Assembly: GCA_902780785.1 (NCBI GenBank)
Contig: CACZGS010000003.1
Coordinates: forward strand, 214,351 to 278,350
From: Oscillospiraceae bacterium
Lineage (GTDB): Bacteria > Bacillota > Clostridia > Saccharofermentanales > Saccharofermentanaceae
Direction of reading: 5' to 3'
Length of the DNA stretch: 64,000 bases
Part shown: piece after piece, positions 43,426 to 52,342 of the stretch
Position numbering within the stretch: the first letter of the stretch is position 1
How the letters are laid out: each line of letters begins with the position of its first letter
Program-made: the position numbers and the translations under genes
The notes under the pieces: model-generated
What the model saw: only the letters and a program-made list of their open reading frames with translations
What the model was told of the DNA's origin: nothing
The model's database searches: none

Positions 43426-44537
43426 TCTTTCCCCTTAGGTCTGAAATAAATGTAATTCACAGATATCAGAATAATAATGAACTGAAGTAACATGGCCAGC
43501 AGATCATATGGATGCCCGATATTCAGGAAGCTAATAGCATCAGCCTTCTCAGCAAGTTTTAAAATGATAAACACAATTGCTTCTGAAATAACGAGATATA
43601 TAACGATCGGCAACTGGCTCATTAAAAAGCAGCCAAACTTCGACAGACCTAACCTGCTGCATATATTAATGAATCCGACATTGCCTTTCATGAAATCTGA
43701 TAAGACTATTGTTTCACCCACCAAAATCGCAATGATAACCAGGAGCGACAGTTCTGCCGCTAATGTAAGCTCAGCCTCGTCGCCGCTTGTATCAAGTGTA
43801 GTCTCAGTAAAATATGATTCCTCTACTACAGCGTATTTGGAAATTACAGTCTTTAGTTTCGTTTCCTCCGAAGCATCAAGAGTTCTGTCGGGCAAAACAA
43901 AAATAGTTATTCTCTCACCATTAGAGACTAGATTAAAATCTTCCTTAGTGACGATAAGACCTATGCCCAATTCTGTCGGAAATGAAACTGATCTATCCAC
44001 GTCCACCGTTCCTGTTGTAAAACATTCACCTACCGTTGGAAGAACAGCAAGCTTACCTATTCTTTCATCGGTAACAGTTCGGAATTCATAATAAGTATAT
44101 GGAGTATACACCACTAAAACTTCGTGATCGTTGTTTGGAATACTTCCGGACGATAATTTGAAACCTCTAAACTTTTCTTTGCCATACGCATTTTCCAATT
44201 CTTTTAGCCAATAATCGGTTATAACTATGACTTTTCCTTCACCATACAAGTTCAGATATTCAACATCAAACTCTTTCATGCATACAACCATAAAATCTGA
44301 TTTGTTATCCGAAATGTCATTTTCAACAGAATCGAGTTCTAAACTGTTAAACCCTGATACTATATAACTGTAATAACCTTGTTTTACCAAAGCCTTATTC
44401 TCTTCAATTTGATCCTTGAGAATCTTCAATGGCCGGATAACTGTAATAAATCCCAAAACACACAAAATAAAGGTTAATACAAGTACTAGCCCTTGCTTCC
44501 ATTTATACAACAATTGTCTAGACAGATACCTTATCAA
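43416..44537 (-). CDS. FtsX/MacB-like ABC permease, first gene of the exporter operon
   Basis: A 373-residue protein with the same 1+3 membrane arrangement as its partner: segment at ~13-35, extracytoplasmic domain, and C-terminal segments at ~265-370. The reading frame is closed upstream by a TAG and the only usable start is TTG 44537, which has a poor ribosome site; the first in-frame ATG would remove the first membrane segment. The gene is divergent from leuS across a 262-base AT-rich gap. Confidence 0.78.
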   Translation of the reverse strand: MIRYLSRQLLYKWKQGLVLVLTFILCVLGFITVIRPLKILKDQIEENKALVKQGYYSYIVSGFNSLELDSVENDISDNKSDFMVVCMKEFDVEYLNLYGEGKVIVITDYWLKELENAYGKEKFRGFKLSSGSIPNNDHEVLVVYTPYTYYEFRTVTDERIGKLAVLPTVGECFTTGTVDVDRSVSFPTELGIGLIVTKEDFNLVSNGERITIFVLPDRTLDASEETKLKTVISKYAVVEESYFTETTLDTSGDEAELTLAAELSLLVIIAILVGETIVLSDFMKGNVGFINICSRLGLSKFGCFLMSQLPIVIYLVISEAIVFIILKLAEKADAISFLNIGHPYDLLAMLLQFIIILISVNYIYFRPKGKECR

Positions 44538-44799
44538 CTCTGTTAATGCCTAACATTAATATTGATTAAGCCAATACCTCTATCAGCTTAACCACAACCT
44601 TAAATCCCCAAAAACTGATATATAAACAAAGAATATAACACCGCATTTTTCTAGTCAAGCAAGTCATATTCTGTCAGAATTCAATGATAGATGCTTTCAA
44701 ATAAAGCATAATATTTATAATTTTCTACTTAACTGTAATTTTCGAATCTAACGGAGTATAATTAGTTGTTCAATTATAAGTATTAAGGAGTCTTTATCT
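44538..44799. other. AT-rich divergent intergenic region before leuS
   Basis: It holds the leuS -10 at 44757-44762. I found no T-box (no GGGTGG element) and no terminator-antiterminator pair, so leuS does not look tRNA-regulated here. The promoter of the ABC operon could not be assigned with confidence. Confidence 0.6.
44757..44762 (+). promoter_or_regulatory. -10 element of the leuS promoter
   Basis: A perfect TATAAT 37 bases before the leuS ATG; no clear -35 at the proper distance. Confidence 0.5.
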
Positions 44800-47283
44800 A
44801 TGAGTTACTCAATTGAGACAGACAAGAAGTGGCAGGCAAAATGGGCTGAAACAGAGCTCTACAAGTTTAATCCCGATGCAGAGGGAAAGAAGCTATATTG
44901 CCTTGAAATGTTCTCATACCCGTCCGGCGCTAACCTTCACTTAGGTCACTGGTACAACTACTCGCTAACAGACTCCTGGGCAAGGTTTAAGCACATGCAG
45001 GGCTATAACCTTTTCCACCCCATGGGATTCGACTCTTTCGGACTCCCTGCTGAGAACTATGCGATCAAGACAGGAATTCATCCTCAGGATTCCACTCTCA
45101 AGAACATCGACACGATGGAAAAGCAGCTCCAGGCAATGGGCACTACAGTAGACTGGGACTATGAGGTTAAGACATGCATGCCCGACTACTACAGATGGAA
45201 CCAGTGGTTCTTCATCGAACTCTACAAGAGAGGACTTGCTTACCGTAAGAATGCACCCGTTAACTGGTGTCCTTCATGCAAGACCGTTCTTGCTAACGAG
45301 CAGGTCGTAGACGGCGCTTGCGAGAGATGCCATACAGAAGTTGTACGTAAGAACATGACTCAGTGGTTCTTCAAGATCACAGAGTATGCTCAGGAACTCT
45401 TGGACGACCTTCCGAAGCTCGACTGGCCTGAGAAGACAAAGAAGCTCCAGAAGAACTGGATCGGCAGATCAGAAGGTGCTCAGGTTGCCCTCTATGTCGA
45501 AAAGAACGGCGAGCGTCTTACAAACGAAGACGGATCTCCCATGAAGCTCGAAGTATTCACTACCAGAGTCGATACGTTCATGGGTATCACATATGTAGTT
45601 ATCGCACCTGAGTCAGAGCTCTGCGCAAAGCTTACTACTGACGAGTGCCGCGAAGCCGTTGAAGCTTACCGCCAGGCAACTGCTAAGGTAAACGAGATCG
45701 ACCGTATGTCCACAACACGTGAGAAGACGGGCGTTTTCACAGGCGCTTATGCAATCCATCCTTTGAACGGCAGAAGAGTTCCGATCTGGGCAGCAGATTA
45801 TGTTGTTGCAGGTTACGGTACGGGCGTTGTCATGGCAGTTCCTTCACACGACGAGAGAGACTATGATTTCGCTCACAAGTACGGCCTTGATATCATCCGC
45901 GTTATCCAGCCTGAGAAGGGTGTTGATTCCGATCTTCCCTACTGCGAGAAGAAGGGTTACCTCACAAACTCCGGCGAGTTCGACGGAATGGAGATGCACG
46001 ATGCACAGAAGGCTATCGTTGCAAAGCTTTCCGAGATCGGCATGGGCGAATGGAAGATCAACTACAGACTCAGAGACTGGCTCATCTCACGTCAGAGATA
46101 TTGGGGAACACCTATCCCGATGGTTCACTGCCCTTCCTGCGGCGTTGTACCTGTACCTGAAGAAGAGCTTCCTGTTCTTCTCCCCTACGACGTTGAGTTC
46201 ACACCCGACGGTGAGAGCCCTCTTGCAAAGTGCGAATCATTCATGAACTGCAAGTGCCCCAAGTGCGGCGGCGATGCAAGACGTGACCCTGATACAATGG
46301 ATACTTTCGTTGACTCTTCCTGGTATCAGTTCAGATATCCTGATAACAAGAACGACAAGGAAATGTTCTCCAAGGATAAGATCAACAAGTTCTGCCCTGT
46401 AGACAAGTACGTCGGTGGCGCTGAGCACGCATGCATGCACCTCCTCTACGCAAGATTCTTCACAAAGGCTATGCGTGACATGGGCATGCTCAATTTCGAC
46501 GAACCTTTCACAAGCCTCGTTCACCAGGGCACTATCCTCGGACCTGACGGTCAGAAGATGAGTAAATCCAGAGGCAACACTGTTGCACCTGACGACTACA
46601 TCAGCAAGTACGGTTCAGACGTATTCAGAACATACTTAGGATTCGGCTTCGCATATATCGAGGGCGGCCCGTGGGCTGATTCAGGACTTCAGGCTATCGT
46701 TAAGTTCTTCAGAAGAATCGAGACATGCGTTGCAGACTGCGCTTCTGCTTCCGCTTCTGCAGTTCCCGCCAAGGCTGACATGACATCTGCTGATAAGGAA
46801 CTCAACTATGCGATCAACTACGCTATCAAGAGTTCTACGGCTGATATCGAGAAGTTCCAGTTCAATACTCCTATCGCACGTATGATGGAGCTCTTGAACG
46901 CAATCACAAAGTACAGCCAGGATGTAACAGCAAAGCCCGAGTTCAAGCGTTATGCAACAGAGAAGCTCGTTCTCCTCCTCGCACCCTTCGCTCCTCACTT
47001 CACAGAAGAACTCTGGTGTGAAGTATTGGGCAACGGCTATTCCGTATACAACCAGAAGTGGCCTGAATGCGACGAGTCAGCACTTGTTAAGGACGAGATC
47101 GAGATCGCAGTCCAGATCAACGGTAAGGTTCAGTTCAAGGTCAATATCCCTGCTGAAGCTGACCAGGCTGCAGTCGAAGCTATCGTTAATGCAGACGAGA
47201 GACTCGCAGGCGCATTGAACGGCAGATCTATCGTTAAGTTCATCTACGTTAAGGGCAGGATCGCCAACATCGTAGCGAAGTAA
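44800..47283 (+). CDS. leuS: Leucyl-tRNA synthetase
   Basis: An 827-residue class I synthetase that charges tRNA-Leu. HIGH is HLGH (47-50), KMSKS is at 586-590, the editing domain with 'TTRVDTFMG' lies around 255, and two Cys-rich zinc knuckles are visible ('CPSCKTVL...CERCH' near 157-180 and 'CKCPKCGG' near 484). The C-terminal anticodon-binding domain is complete. AAGGAG precedes the ATG by ten bases. Codon use is strongly biased towards C-ending codons, as expected for a highly expressed gene. It is monocistronic with its own terminator. Confidence 0.97.
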   Translation: MSYSIETDKKWQAKWAETELYKFNPDAEGKKLYCLEMFSYPSGANLHLGHWYNYSLTDSWARFKHMQGYNLFHPMGFDSFGLPAENYAIKTGIHPQDSTLKNIDTMEKQLQAMGTTVDWDYEVKTCMPDYYRWNQWFFIELYKRGLAYRKNAPVNWCPSCKTVLANEQVVDGACERCHTEVVRKNMTQWFFKITEYAQELLDDLPKLDWPEKTKKLQKNWIGRSEGAQVALYVEKNGERLTNEDGSPMKLEVFTTRVDTFMGITYVVIAPESELCAKLTTDECREAVEAYRQATAKVNEIDRMSTTREKTGVFTGAYAIHPLNGRRVPIWAADYVVAGYGTGVVMAVPSHDERDYDFAHKYGLDIIRVIQPEKGVDSDLPYCEKKGYLTNSGEFDGMEMHDAQKAIVAKLSEIGMGEWKINYRLRDWLISRQRYWGTPIPMVHCPSCGVVPVPEEELPVLLPYDVEFTPDGESPLAKCESFMNCKCPKCGGDARRDPDTMDTFVDSSWYQFRYPDNKNDKEMFSKDKINKFCPVDKYVGGAEHACMHLLYARFFTKAMRDMGMLNFDEPFTSLVHQGTILGPDGQKMSKSRGNTVAPDDYISKYGSDVFRTYLGFGFAYIEGGPWADSGLQAIVKFFRRIETCVADCASASASAVPAKADMTSADKELNYAINYAIKSSTADIEKFQFNTPIARMMELLNAITKYSQDVTAKPEFKRYATEKLVLLLAPFAPHFTEELWCEVLGNGYSVYNQKWPECDESALVKDEIEIAVQINGKVQFKVNIPAEADQAAVEAIVNADERLAGALNGRSIVKFIYVKGRIANIVAK

Positions 47284-47311
47284 TAGCTAAATAGAGTTAA
47301 AGTATTCGAAG

Positions 47312-47341
47312 AGAGGCTGTCACCGTGACAGCCTCTTTTTT
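47312..47341 (+). terminator. Terminator after leuS
   Basis: A perfect 11-bp stem AGAGGCTGTCA/TGACAGCCTCT with loop CCG, followed by a T-run (47336-47341) that overlaps the end of the convergent ATPase gene. Confidence 0.92.
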
Positions 47342-48161
47342 ATTCTTCTTCAAATTCAGCCTTATGCTTTTCGAAAAAGTCGTAAAAATATCTCACGTTC
47401 TCAAGTTCGGTCCAGCTTGAGACTTTGAAGTCCTTGGAATCGAGATCGTATATCTTTGCATTCAATATTCCAAGCATAAATGGTGAGTGAGTAGCGATAA
47501 TGAACTGGCAGCCCAGAAGCCTTGCCATCTCATTGATCTTCTCTGCAAGACGCACCTGATTTGACGGCGACAGCGACACTTCCGGCTCATCAAGAAGATA
47601 CAGTGCGTTGGGCCTTATGAATTCTTCAAAGAACCGGAAAGCGGTCTCACCGTTTGAATACTTCTCCTGCGCGAACATGATATATGCCTGAAGCTGTTTG
47701 CCCTGCTTCGACGCAAGGAAATCGTCCGTCTCTTCTTTGCTTTTCCCGTCCGAGATCTGATCGTAAGCAAGGCTCTCTTCTAGCACAGACTTTTGCTGGA
47801 TCTTCTTGATCTCATACAGGATGTCTTCGCTCTTAATGTAACGGCTGTCCTGCGGCAGCGATCTAATTGTCCTGCCAAGTTCATCTTCGCCAAGACAATA
47901 CGAGCATTCAGAAACAAATCTTCCGCAGTAATCCTCATTGCCGAACTTGTTCGGCGTAGCATATTCCTTGCCCTTGATCTTAAGCTTGTTCGATATCTGA
48001 TTAAGAAGCGTGGATTTACCCGAGCCGTTATTCCCGTATAAGACCGTTATCTGCTCGAAAAAGAACACCATCCCTTCCCTGCGCCTGAACACGTTATAAG
48101 GGTAGATGTTAGGGCATGATATCCTCTCAGGACTTAATCCGAAACTTTGTAAATAGATCAT
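47340..48161 (-). CDS. AAA/ABC-type ATPase (AAA_21-like, single domain)
   Basis: A 273-residue stand-alone ATPase. Walker A is GNNGSGKST (43-51), then a helical insertion, a Walker B of the form 'YLLDEPEVSLSPS' and the switch 'IATHSPFML'. The OLD/SMC-like AAA family is used in overcoming-lysogeny nucleases, toxin-antitoxin modules and housekeeping proteins, but no nuclease domain is fused and no partner gene adjoins. ATG 48161 is chosen because CCGGAG precedes it; an in-frame extension upstream has no ribosome site. Function unknown. Confidence 0.82.
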   Translation of the reverse strand: MIYLQSFGLSPERISCPNIYPYNVFRRREGMVFFFEQITVLYGNNGSGKSTLLNQISNKLKIKGKEYATPNKFGNEDYCGRFVSECSYCLGEDELGRTIRSLPQDSRYIKSEDILYEIKKIQQKSVLEESLAYDQISDGKSKEETDDFLASKQGKQLQAYIMFAQEKYSNGETAFRFFEEFIRPNALYLLDEPEVSLSPSNQVRLAEKINEMARLLGCQFIIATHSPFMLGILNAKIYDLDSKDFKVSSWTELENVRYFYDFFEKHKAEFEEE

Positions 48162-48255
48162 ATAAACTCCGGCAAATTTTTTATCTGAACATAATCCTAC
48201 CACTTCAGCAGTCCGATTAATCGAACGCATCGTTAGAAGGCACATCAAGAAGGCA

Positions 48256-48399
48256 ATGGATGATATGAGGGATGAACTCAAACAGAAATTAGCTCGCAAG
48301 ATGATAGAAAGAGGCGAGTTATCTTTGGAAGATATTGCTGATTATTCTGAACTTCCCATTGAGAAGGTCAAGGAACTGGCAGAGAATAAAACTGCTTGA
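48256..48399 (+). pseudogene. Tail remnant of an Rpn/PD-(D/E)XK-type transposase
   Basis: A 47-codon frame ('MDDMRDELKQKLARKMIERG', then 'ELSLEDIADYSELPIEKVKEL', stop TGA 48399) that looks like the C-terminal tail of the recombination-promoting nuclease/putative transposase family common in Clostridia: a charged helix followed by an HTH-like 'LSLEDIA...LPIEKVKELA'. The frame stays open upstream to about 48170, but the nuclease domain is absent and no ribosome site precedes the ATG. It lies in a 337-base gap without other genes. Confidence 0.55.
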
Positions 48400-48411
48400 T
48401 CCACATAAGAT

Positions 48412-48451
48412 TCCGAATTGAAACGAGCTGTCTCAATTAAGAGGCAGCCCG
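48412..48451 (-). terminator. Terminator after coaX
   Basis: Hairpin with 11-base arms (48424-48434, 48441-48451; one mismatch, one G-T pair), loop AATTAA, followed on the minus strand by a weak T-rich tail (GTTTCAATT). Confidence 0.6.
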
Positions 48452-48498
48452 TTCCCTATAGTTGGAAAAAACCGAGGAAGTATTTCGTATTTATTCGG

Positions 48499-49263
48499 TC
48501 AGCAATTCTTGTAGTAGACCTCGATAAGACCTTTTAAGATCAGTTCCTTGTCGCATATGATCTTGCGCTTGCAAAGAGGTGTAACAAGAGAAGAATACCT
48601 GCCTGTTGCGACGATAACGCACTCTTGGCCATACTCTTGCTCGATGCGGTCGATCATGCCGTCGATCAGCGCGGCGTTCTGGCAGATCAGTCCGCTCTTC
48701 ATGCTGTCTACGGTATTCGTGCCGATAACCTTCTTAGGCGTCTCAAATGCGATGTTGGGAAGCTGTGAGGTCTTGCTGCTCAGTGCTTCTGCGGCGATCC
48801 CCATACCTGCGCCGATAGATGTTCCAAGGTAATTCTTTTCGCTGTCGATGAGCGAAAAGGCTGTCGCCGTACCCATGTAGATATTGATCTGCGGAACACC
48901 GTATTCCTTGATGCCTGCAACTGCAGAAACAACAAGGTCGCTTCCAAGCTGTGCGGGATTATCGATCTTGATCTTAAGGCCTGTCTTAACGCCGGGGCCT
49001 ACTACGATCGGATCGACTTTTGCGAAGCGCTCGACCGCGCTTATTATCGTTCCTGTAACGGAAGGAACTACGGAAGAGATTATGGCACCTTCAATATCTT
49101 CGAATGCGGCAACATTGAATTCGAGCGCCGATTTTATGAGCGATGCATACTCAAGATCGGTGTAGGATCTGTCAGTCGATAACAGCTCAGTAAAAAGGAT
49201 CTTACGATCTTCAAAACAACCCAAAAGGATATGTGTGTTTCCGATATCGATTGCAAGTACCAT
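48499..49263 (-). CDS. coaX: Type III pantothenate kinase
   Basis: A 254-residue ASKHA-fold kinase for the first step of coenzyme A synthesis. Visible motifs are the phosphate loop 'AIDIGNTHILLG' (D6), 'GPGVKTGL' (89-96), 'LGSDLVV' (107-113) and 'GTATAF' (131-136). The residue before M130, usually Asp in this strand (D-x-G-T-A-T), is Y129. Length and the other motifs fit the family. It follows the ECF S-component gene by 15 bases, which supports a pantothenate-uptake and phosphorylation pair. Confidence 0.92.
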   Translation of the reverse strand: MVLAIDIGNTHILLGCFEDRKILFTELLSTDRSYTDLEYASLIKSALEFNVAAFEDIEGAIISSVVPSVTGTIISAVERFAKVDPIVVGPGVKTGLKIKIDNPAQLGSDLVVSAVAGIKEYGVPQINIYMGTATAFSLIDSEKNYLGTSIGAGMGIAAEALSSKTSQLPNIAFETPKKVIGTNTVDSMKSGLICQNAALIDGMIDRIEQEYGQECVIVATGRYSSLVTPLCKRKIICDKELILKGLIEVYYKNC

Positions 49264-49278
49264 AGATCTTTCCTCCTG

Positions 49279-49893
49279 TTAATTCTCTATGAGCTTTGCC
49301 TTGAAGAGCGCCGTTCCGACAGCGCCTGTGATTATGAATGATGCTACTGCTTCGAAAACAGCATTGACGCCTACCATTGCTACGAAGAGTGCAATGAAGC
49401 TGAGCTCGGGATTAAGGCCTGTAGCTTCACCTACCATTGCCTTACCGAAGAGAAGGATCAGTGCGCTTACGAAGAAAATCGTATTGAAGAGAGCTGCCGA
49501 GAGACCCGTTAAGGATGATCTGACGATAGTATTCTTTGTAAGCTTTGTTACGAGCTTGTAGATAAGGCCTGCACATAAGCCTGCCAAAGCTCTGCATATG
49601 ACGCACATGATGAATGTGAATACCACGTTCTTTGATGCGAGATATGTTCCGAAAGCATCCATACCGAAGCACTGTACAAAGCTCGTAATGCCGAATACCG
49701 TACCCAAAGCCGCACCGGCCCAGGGACCCTTGGCAAGACTGCCGACTGCAACGGGGATCATGAGGAATGAGATGGAGACAACTCCGACTCTGAGATATCC
49801 TACGGGTGTGAAAGCCATTAAGATGATAAGTCCCGTAAGGATGCCAAGAAGCGCTATGGTCTTGGTCTTTGAACTGCGATTTTGTTTAGACAT
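49279..49893 (-). CDS. ECF transporter S component, probably pantothenate (PanT-like)
   Basis: A 204-residue membrane protein with five or six hydrophobic segments and the S-component trait of small residues in the first helix ('ALLGILTGLIILMAFTPVGYL'). S components bind a vitamin and dock on the shared EcfAAT module, which is not in this window. The direct coupling to coaX (15 bases) points to pantothenate. ATG 49893 is supported by AAAGGAGG; an upstream in-frame codon (49938) is not. Its transcript has an unexplained leader of about 140 bases. Confidence 0.82.
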   Translation of the reverse strand: MSKQNRSSKTKTIALLGILTGLIILMAFTPVGYLRVGVVSISFLMIPVAVGSLAKGPWAGAALGTVFGITSFVQCFGMDAFGTYLASKNVVFTFIMCVICRALAGLCAGLIYKLVTKLTKNTIVRSSLTGLSAALFNTIFFVSALILLFGKAMVGEATGLNPELSFIALFVAMVGVNAVFEAVASFIITGAVGTALFKAKLIEN

Positions 49894-50033
49894 AACAAAA
49901 TCCTCCTTTAAGTTATTATTCCTCTTGCGAGGATACAATTACGCGGCGTCCCGCTGTCTTAAAGACCCTCCGTCAGATTCCATACGGATATCTGCGTTAA
50001 TAAGGCATCTTAATATAAAGAAAGCTTTCAGCC
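49894..50033 (-). other. Unassigned leader upstream of the S-component gene
   Basis: About 140 transcribed bases with small hairpins (for example CCTC GCAA GAGG at 49930-49943) and GC-rich patches in an otherwise AT-rich gap. Length and position would fit a riboswitch or attenuator, but I cannot match it to a known class. Confidence 0.35.
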
Positions 50034-50040
50034 GATTGGG

Positions 50041-50070
50041 ATTATACTACAAGGTCCTTGAGTTATTCAA
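50041..50070 (-). promoter_or_regulatory. Promoter of the S component-coaX operon
   Basis: Minus strand: -35 TTGAAT (50065-50070), 18-base spacer, -10 TATAAT (50041-50046). The -35 lies in the loop of the hairpin at 50051-50083. Confidence 0.6.
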
Positions 50071-50083
50071 ACCCAAGGACCTT
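50051..50083. terminator. Hairpin downstream of the YhgE-like gene
   Basis: A perfect 10-bp stem AAGGTCCTTG/CAAGGACCTT with a 13-base loop. The best T-run (five T, 50082-50086) is on the plus strand, where no gene needs it; on the minus strand only a broken T-rich stretch follows. It may be a weak terminator for the gene to the right or an operator over the next promoter. Confidence 0.5.
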
Positions 50084-50113
50084 TTTCATTCATATGAACA
50101 AAACCATTTCTGA

Positions 50114-52342
50114 TCAGGCTTCAGACTTTATCTCCTCTGTACGGTAGATCAGCTTAACTTCACCATCCATATCATCACTGATTCCGGAGAAACTCTTATA
50201 CTTTTTCGATACATCGACAGTGGCCTTCAAACGGTCTAAAGTATTGCCAATATCACCGTCAACGAGGTCTACAATCTTGCTTATGCCCTCTTTATTAAGC
50301 TTATCCAGACCGTCAGAAAGCTTCATGGAACCGTCCTTAAGTTTCGACACACCGTCAACCAGGGCAGGAACACCGTCTTTTATCTTAAGCGCGCCATCGT
50401 AGAGCTGGGCTGAACCGCTCTTAAGCTTCTCAGTTCCGGCTTTAAGTTCCGTTGCTCCTGATGACAGTTTTGATGCGCCCTTGGCTGCTGAATCTACTCC
50501 GTCAGTATATGCAATAACACCAAGATAAAATGCATTGAAACTGTCAAGAGAGGTCTTAACTGAAATGATCTGCTTTGATCCTTCGGAAGCTTCTTTGAGC
50601 TTATTCTGTACAGCATCTGATGCCATGTTATCGGCAATTGCCTTTTTGATCTGAATCTCAACATTGTCAGAGATTGTCTTTTTGACAGCGTCAGACTTCA
50701 TCTGATCCTCAACTGCAGCATCGATAGCAGAAACGGTCTCATCTGCGGACATCTTTTCTTTGACCATGCCGTCGATCTTTGCCGTGATCTCATCAGATGA
50801 CATCTTAGCTTCGATAGCAGCATCGATCTGAGATTGTACTTCTTCAGTTATATTACCTGCTTCAACTGCAGCATCGTATTCTTCCTTGCTCATTCCCAAA
50901 GAAGCTTCGATAACGCCTGCCGTAACCTGGGTTCTTATGCCGGCTTCCACACCTGAAGCAACTTTCTCTTTTGTTGCCTGTGTAACTTTTATTTTAACCT
51001 GGTCTTCAACAGTCTCCGTTACCTTTTCAGTGATCTTATCCCTGTTGGCTTCGACCGCCTTGCTTACAGAATCAAGGGCCTGGTTATAAACATTCGTCTC
51101 ATCTAAAGAATCGATAACCTTATTCAGCACCTGTGAATAATTGGAGATAGTGAGCTTCGGGATTGATATTCCGGCTGCCTGTATCTGCTTTGTTGCAGTA
51201 TCAAGAAGCGAATTGAATACCTGCTTTGCTCCGCCTGTAAGATCATCGCTCTTTGAAGATAAAGTATTGAGGCCATTTGAAAGCTCGCTTATACCGGACT
51301 TGATCTTCCCTGCACCGTCATCAAGCGATGCTGCGCCGTCTCTTAAATCTTTTGCTCCCTCAGCAAGCTTATCGATGCCGTCAACAAGTTCTTTGGATTT
51401 ACTGAGCAAAGTATCCAATCCGCCATAAAGCTTTGAAGAACCGTCTAAAAGCTTATCCATTGCATCTGTGAGGCTATTCATCGAATCTTTGACTTCGTCT
51501 TCATTGAGCTTATCTGCATCAAGCTCATTGAAAAGATCGTTAGTCGCGATGGTTACAGTCATACCAAGGCTGAAATCTTTAACATTCGCTGTGATCTCGA
51601 CATAATCAGGAATCTCGAGCTTATCTTTGCTGATAGCAAGATTATCCTGAAGGCCGGGGAATGCAAGGCCTGCTACAACAGTCCTTGTTCCGTCATTTAC
51701 CACCTTGCCGTTCGTGACTTCCACATTGCTGAACTTATCGTCATCCAGTTCGATTCCGGTAAGCATTGCAAAAGGCACATATATTTTTTCTTTCTTTCCG
51801 CCGATATCGACCATCTCATACTGGTTGTTCTTATAGTCGAATCTGATAGTTACCCTGCCACTCTTTCCTGCAATCTCTTTTGCTGACATGGTCTTACCGT
51901 CAAGCTTATATGAAACGCTGACATCAACAGGGAGTGCTTTTGTCGTGCTTCCCTGATAGTAGATATCGTTACCTTCGGCATCCCACACTTTCATGTGATC
52001 TCCGTTTATAGAATACGTTTCGTTGCCTTTAACATTCTTGATGTCGGTAAGTTTTGTATCGTCGATGATCTCATTATCGGCTTTTGCATTCTTTATCCAA
52101 TCGCTGACGATTACTTTTTTGACTGTTCCGTCAGAATTAGCGAGAACATAAACAGTCTCATCCTTAATGTTAACATCAGCTGTCTTTGAAGGTGTTTTCA
52201 CATCTTCCTGAACAGGTTCACTTACCTCAGGTTCCAATAAAGGTTCCTCATCTCTTGTCTTGGCATAGCATATTCCTACTACACCGAAACATACCGATAA
52301 ACAAACACCAAGAGCTACCGCTTTTTCAGCCAACTTATCCAT
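50114..52342 (-). CDS. YhgE/Pip-like secreted repeat protein, partner of the MMPL transporter
   Basis: A 742-residue protein with an N-terminal hydrophobic segment (~9-27) that is either a signal peptide or an anchor. A beta-rich region with 'GKSGRVTIRFDYKN' follows (~55-275), then two blocks of heptad-like helices rich in 'L-x-x-G' ('LDTLLSKSKELVDGIDKL' near 300, 'KLSSGATELKAGTEKL' near 635). These resemble the X-x12-G repeats of YhgE/Pip proteins. A long amphipathic middle (~430-600) is Lys/Glu/Val-rich. There is no C-terminal membrane region as in classic YhgE. It overlaps the MMPL gene by eight bases, so it is probably an extracytoplasmic partner of that exporter. Confidence 0.72.
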   Translation of the reverse strand: MDKLAEKAVALGVCLSVCFGVVGICYAKTRDEEPLLEPEVSEPVQEDVKTPSKTADVNIKDETVYVLANSDGTVKKVIVSDWIKNAKADNEIIDDTKLTDIKNVKGNETYSINGDHMKVWDAEGNDIYYQGSTTKALPVDVSVSYKLDGKTMSAKEIAGKSGRVTIRFDYKNNQYEMVDIGGKKEKIYVPFAMLTGIELDDDKFSNVEVTNGKVVNDGTRTVVAGLAFPGLQDNLAISKDKLEIPDYVEITANVKDFSLGMTVTIATNDLFNELDADKLNEDEVKDSMNSLTDAMDKLLDGSSKLYGGLDTLLSKSKELVDGIDKLAEGAKDLRDGAASLDDGAGKIKSGISELSNGLNTLSSKSDDLTGGAKQVFNSLLDTATKQIQAAGISIPKLTISNYSQVLNKVIDSLDETNVYNQALDSVSKAVEANRDKITEKVTETVEDQVKIKVTQATKEKVASGVEAGIRTQVTAGVIEASLGMSKEEYDAAVEAGNITEEVQSQIDAAIEAKMSSDEITAKIDGMVKEKMSADETVSAIDAAVEDQMKSDAVKKTISDNVEIQIKKAIADNMASDAVQNKLKEASEGSKQIISVKTSLDSFNAFYLGVIAYTDGVDSAAKGASKLSSGATELKAGTEKLKSGSAQLYDGALKIKDGVPALVDGVSKLKDGSMKLSDGLDKLNKEGISKIVDLVDGDIGNTLDRLKATVDVSKKYKSFSGISDDMDGEVKLIYRTEEIKSEA

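Noticed and set aside
44538..44799. T-box riboswitch before leuS
   Set aside because: No GGGTGG-type element, no terminator hairpin, and the -10 is only 37 bases before the ATG, leaving no room.
47340..48161. Phage-defence system built on the stand-alone AAA ATPase
   Set aside because: No nuclease, toxin or second gene adjoins it; leuS and a transposase remnant flank it, so a defence role has no support here.
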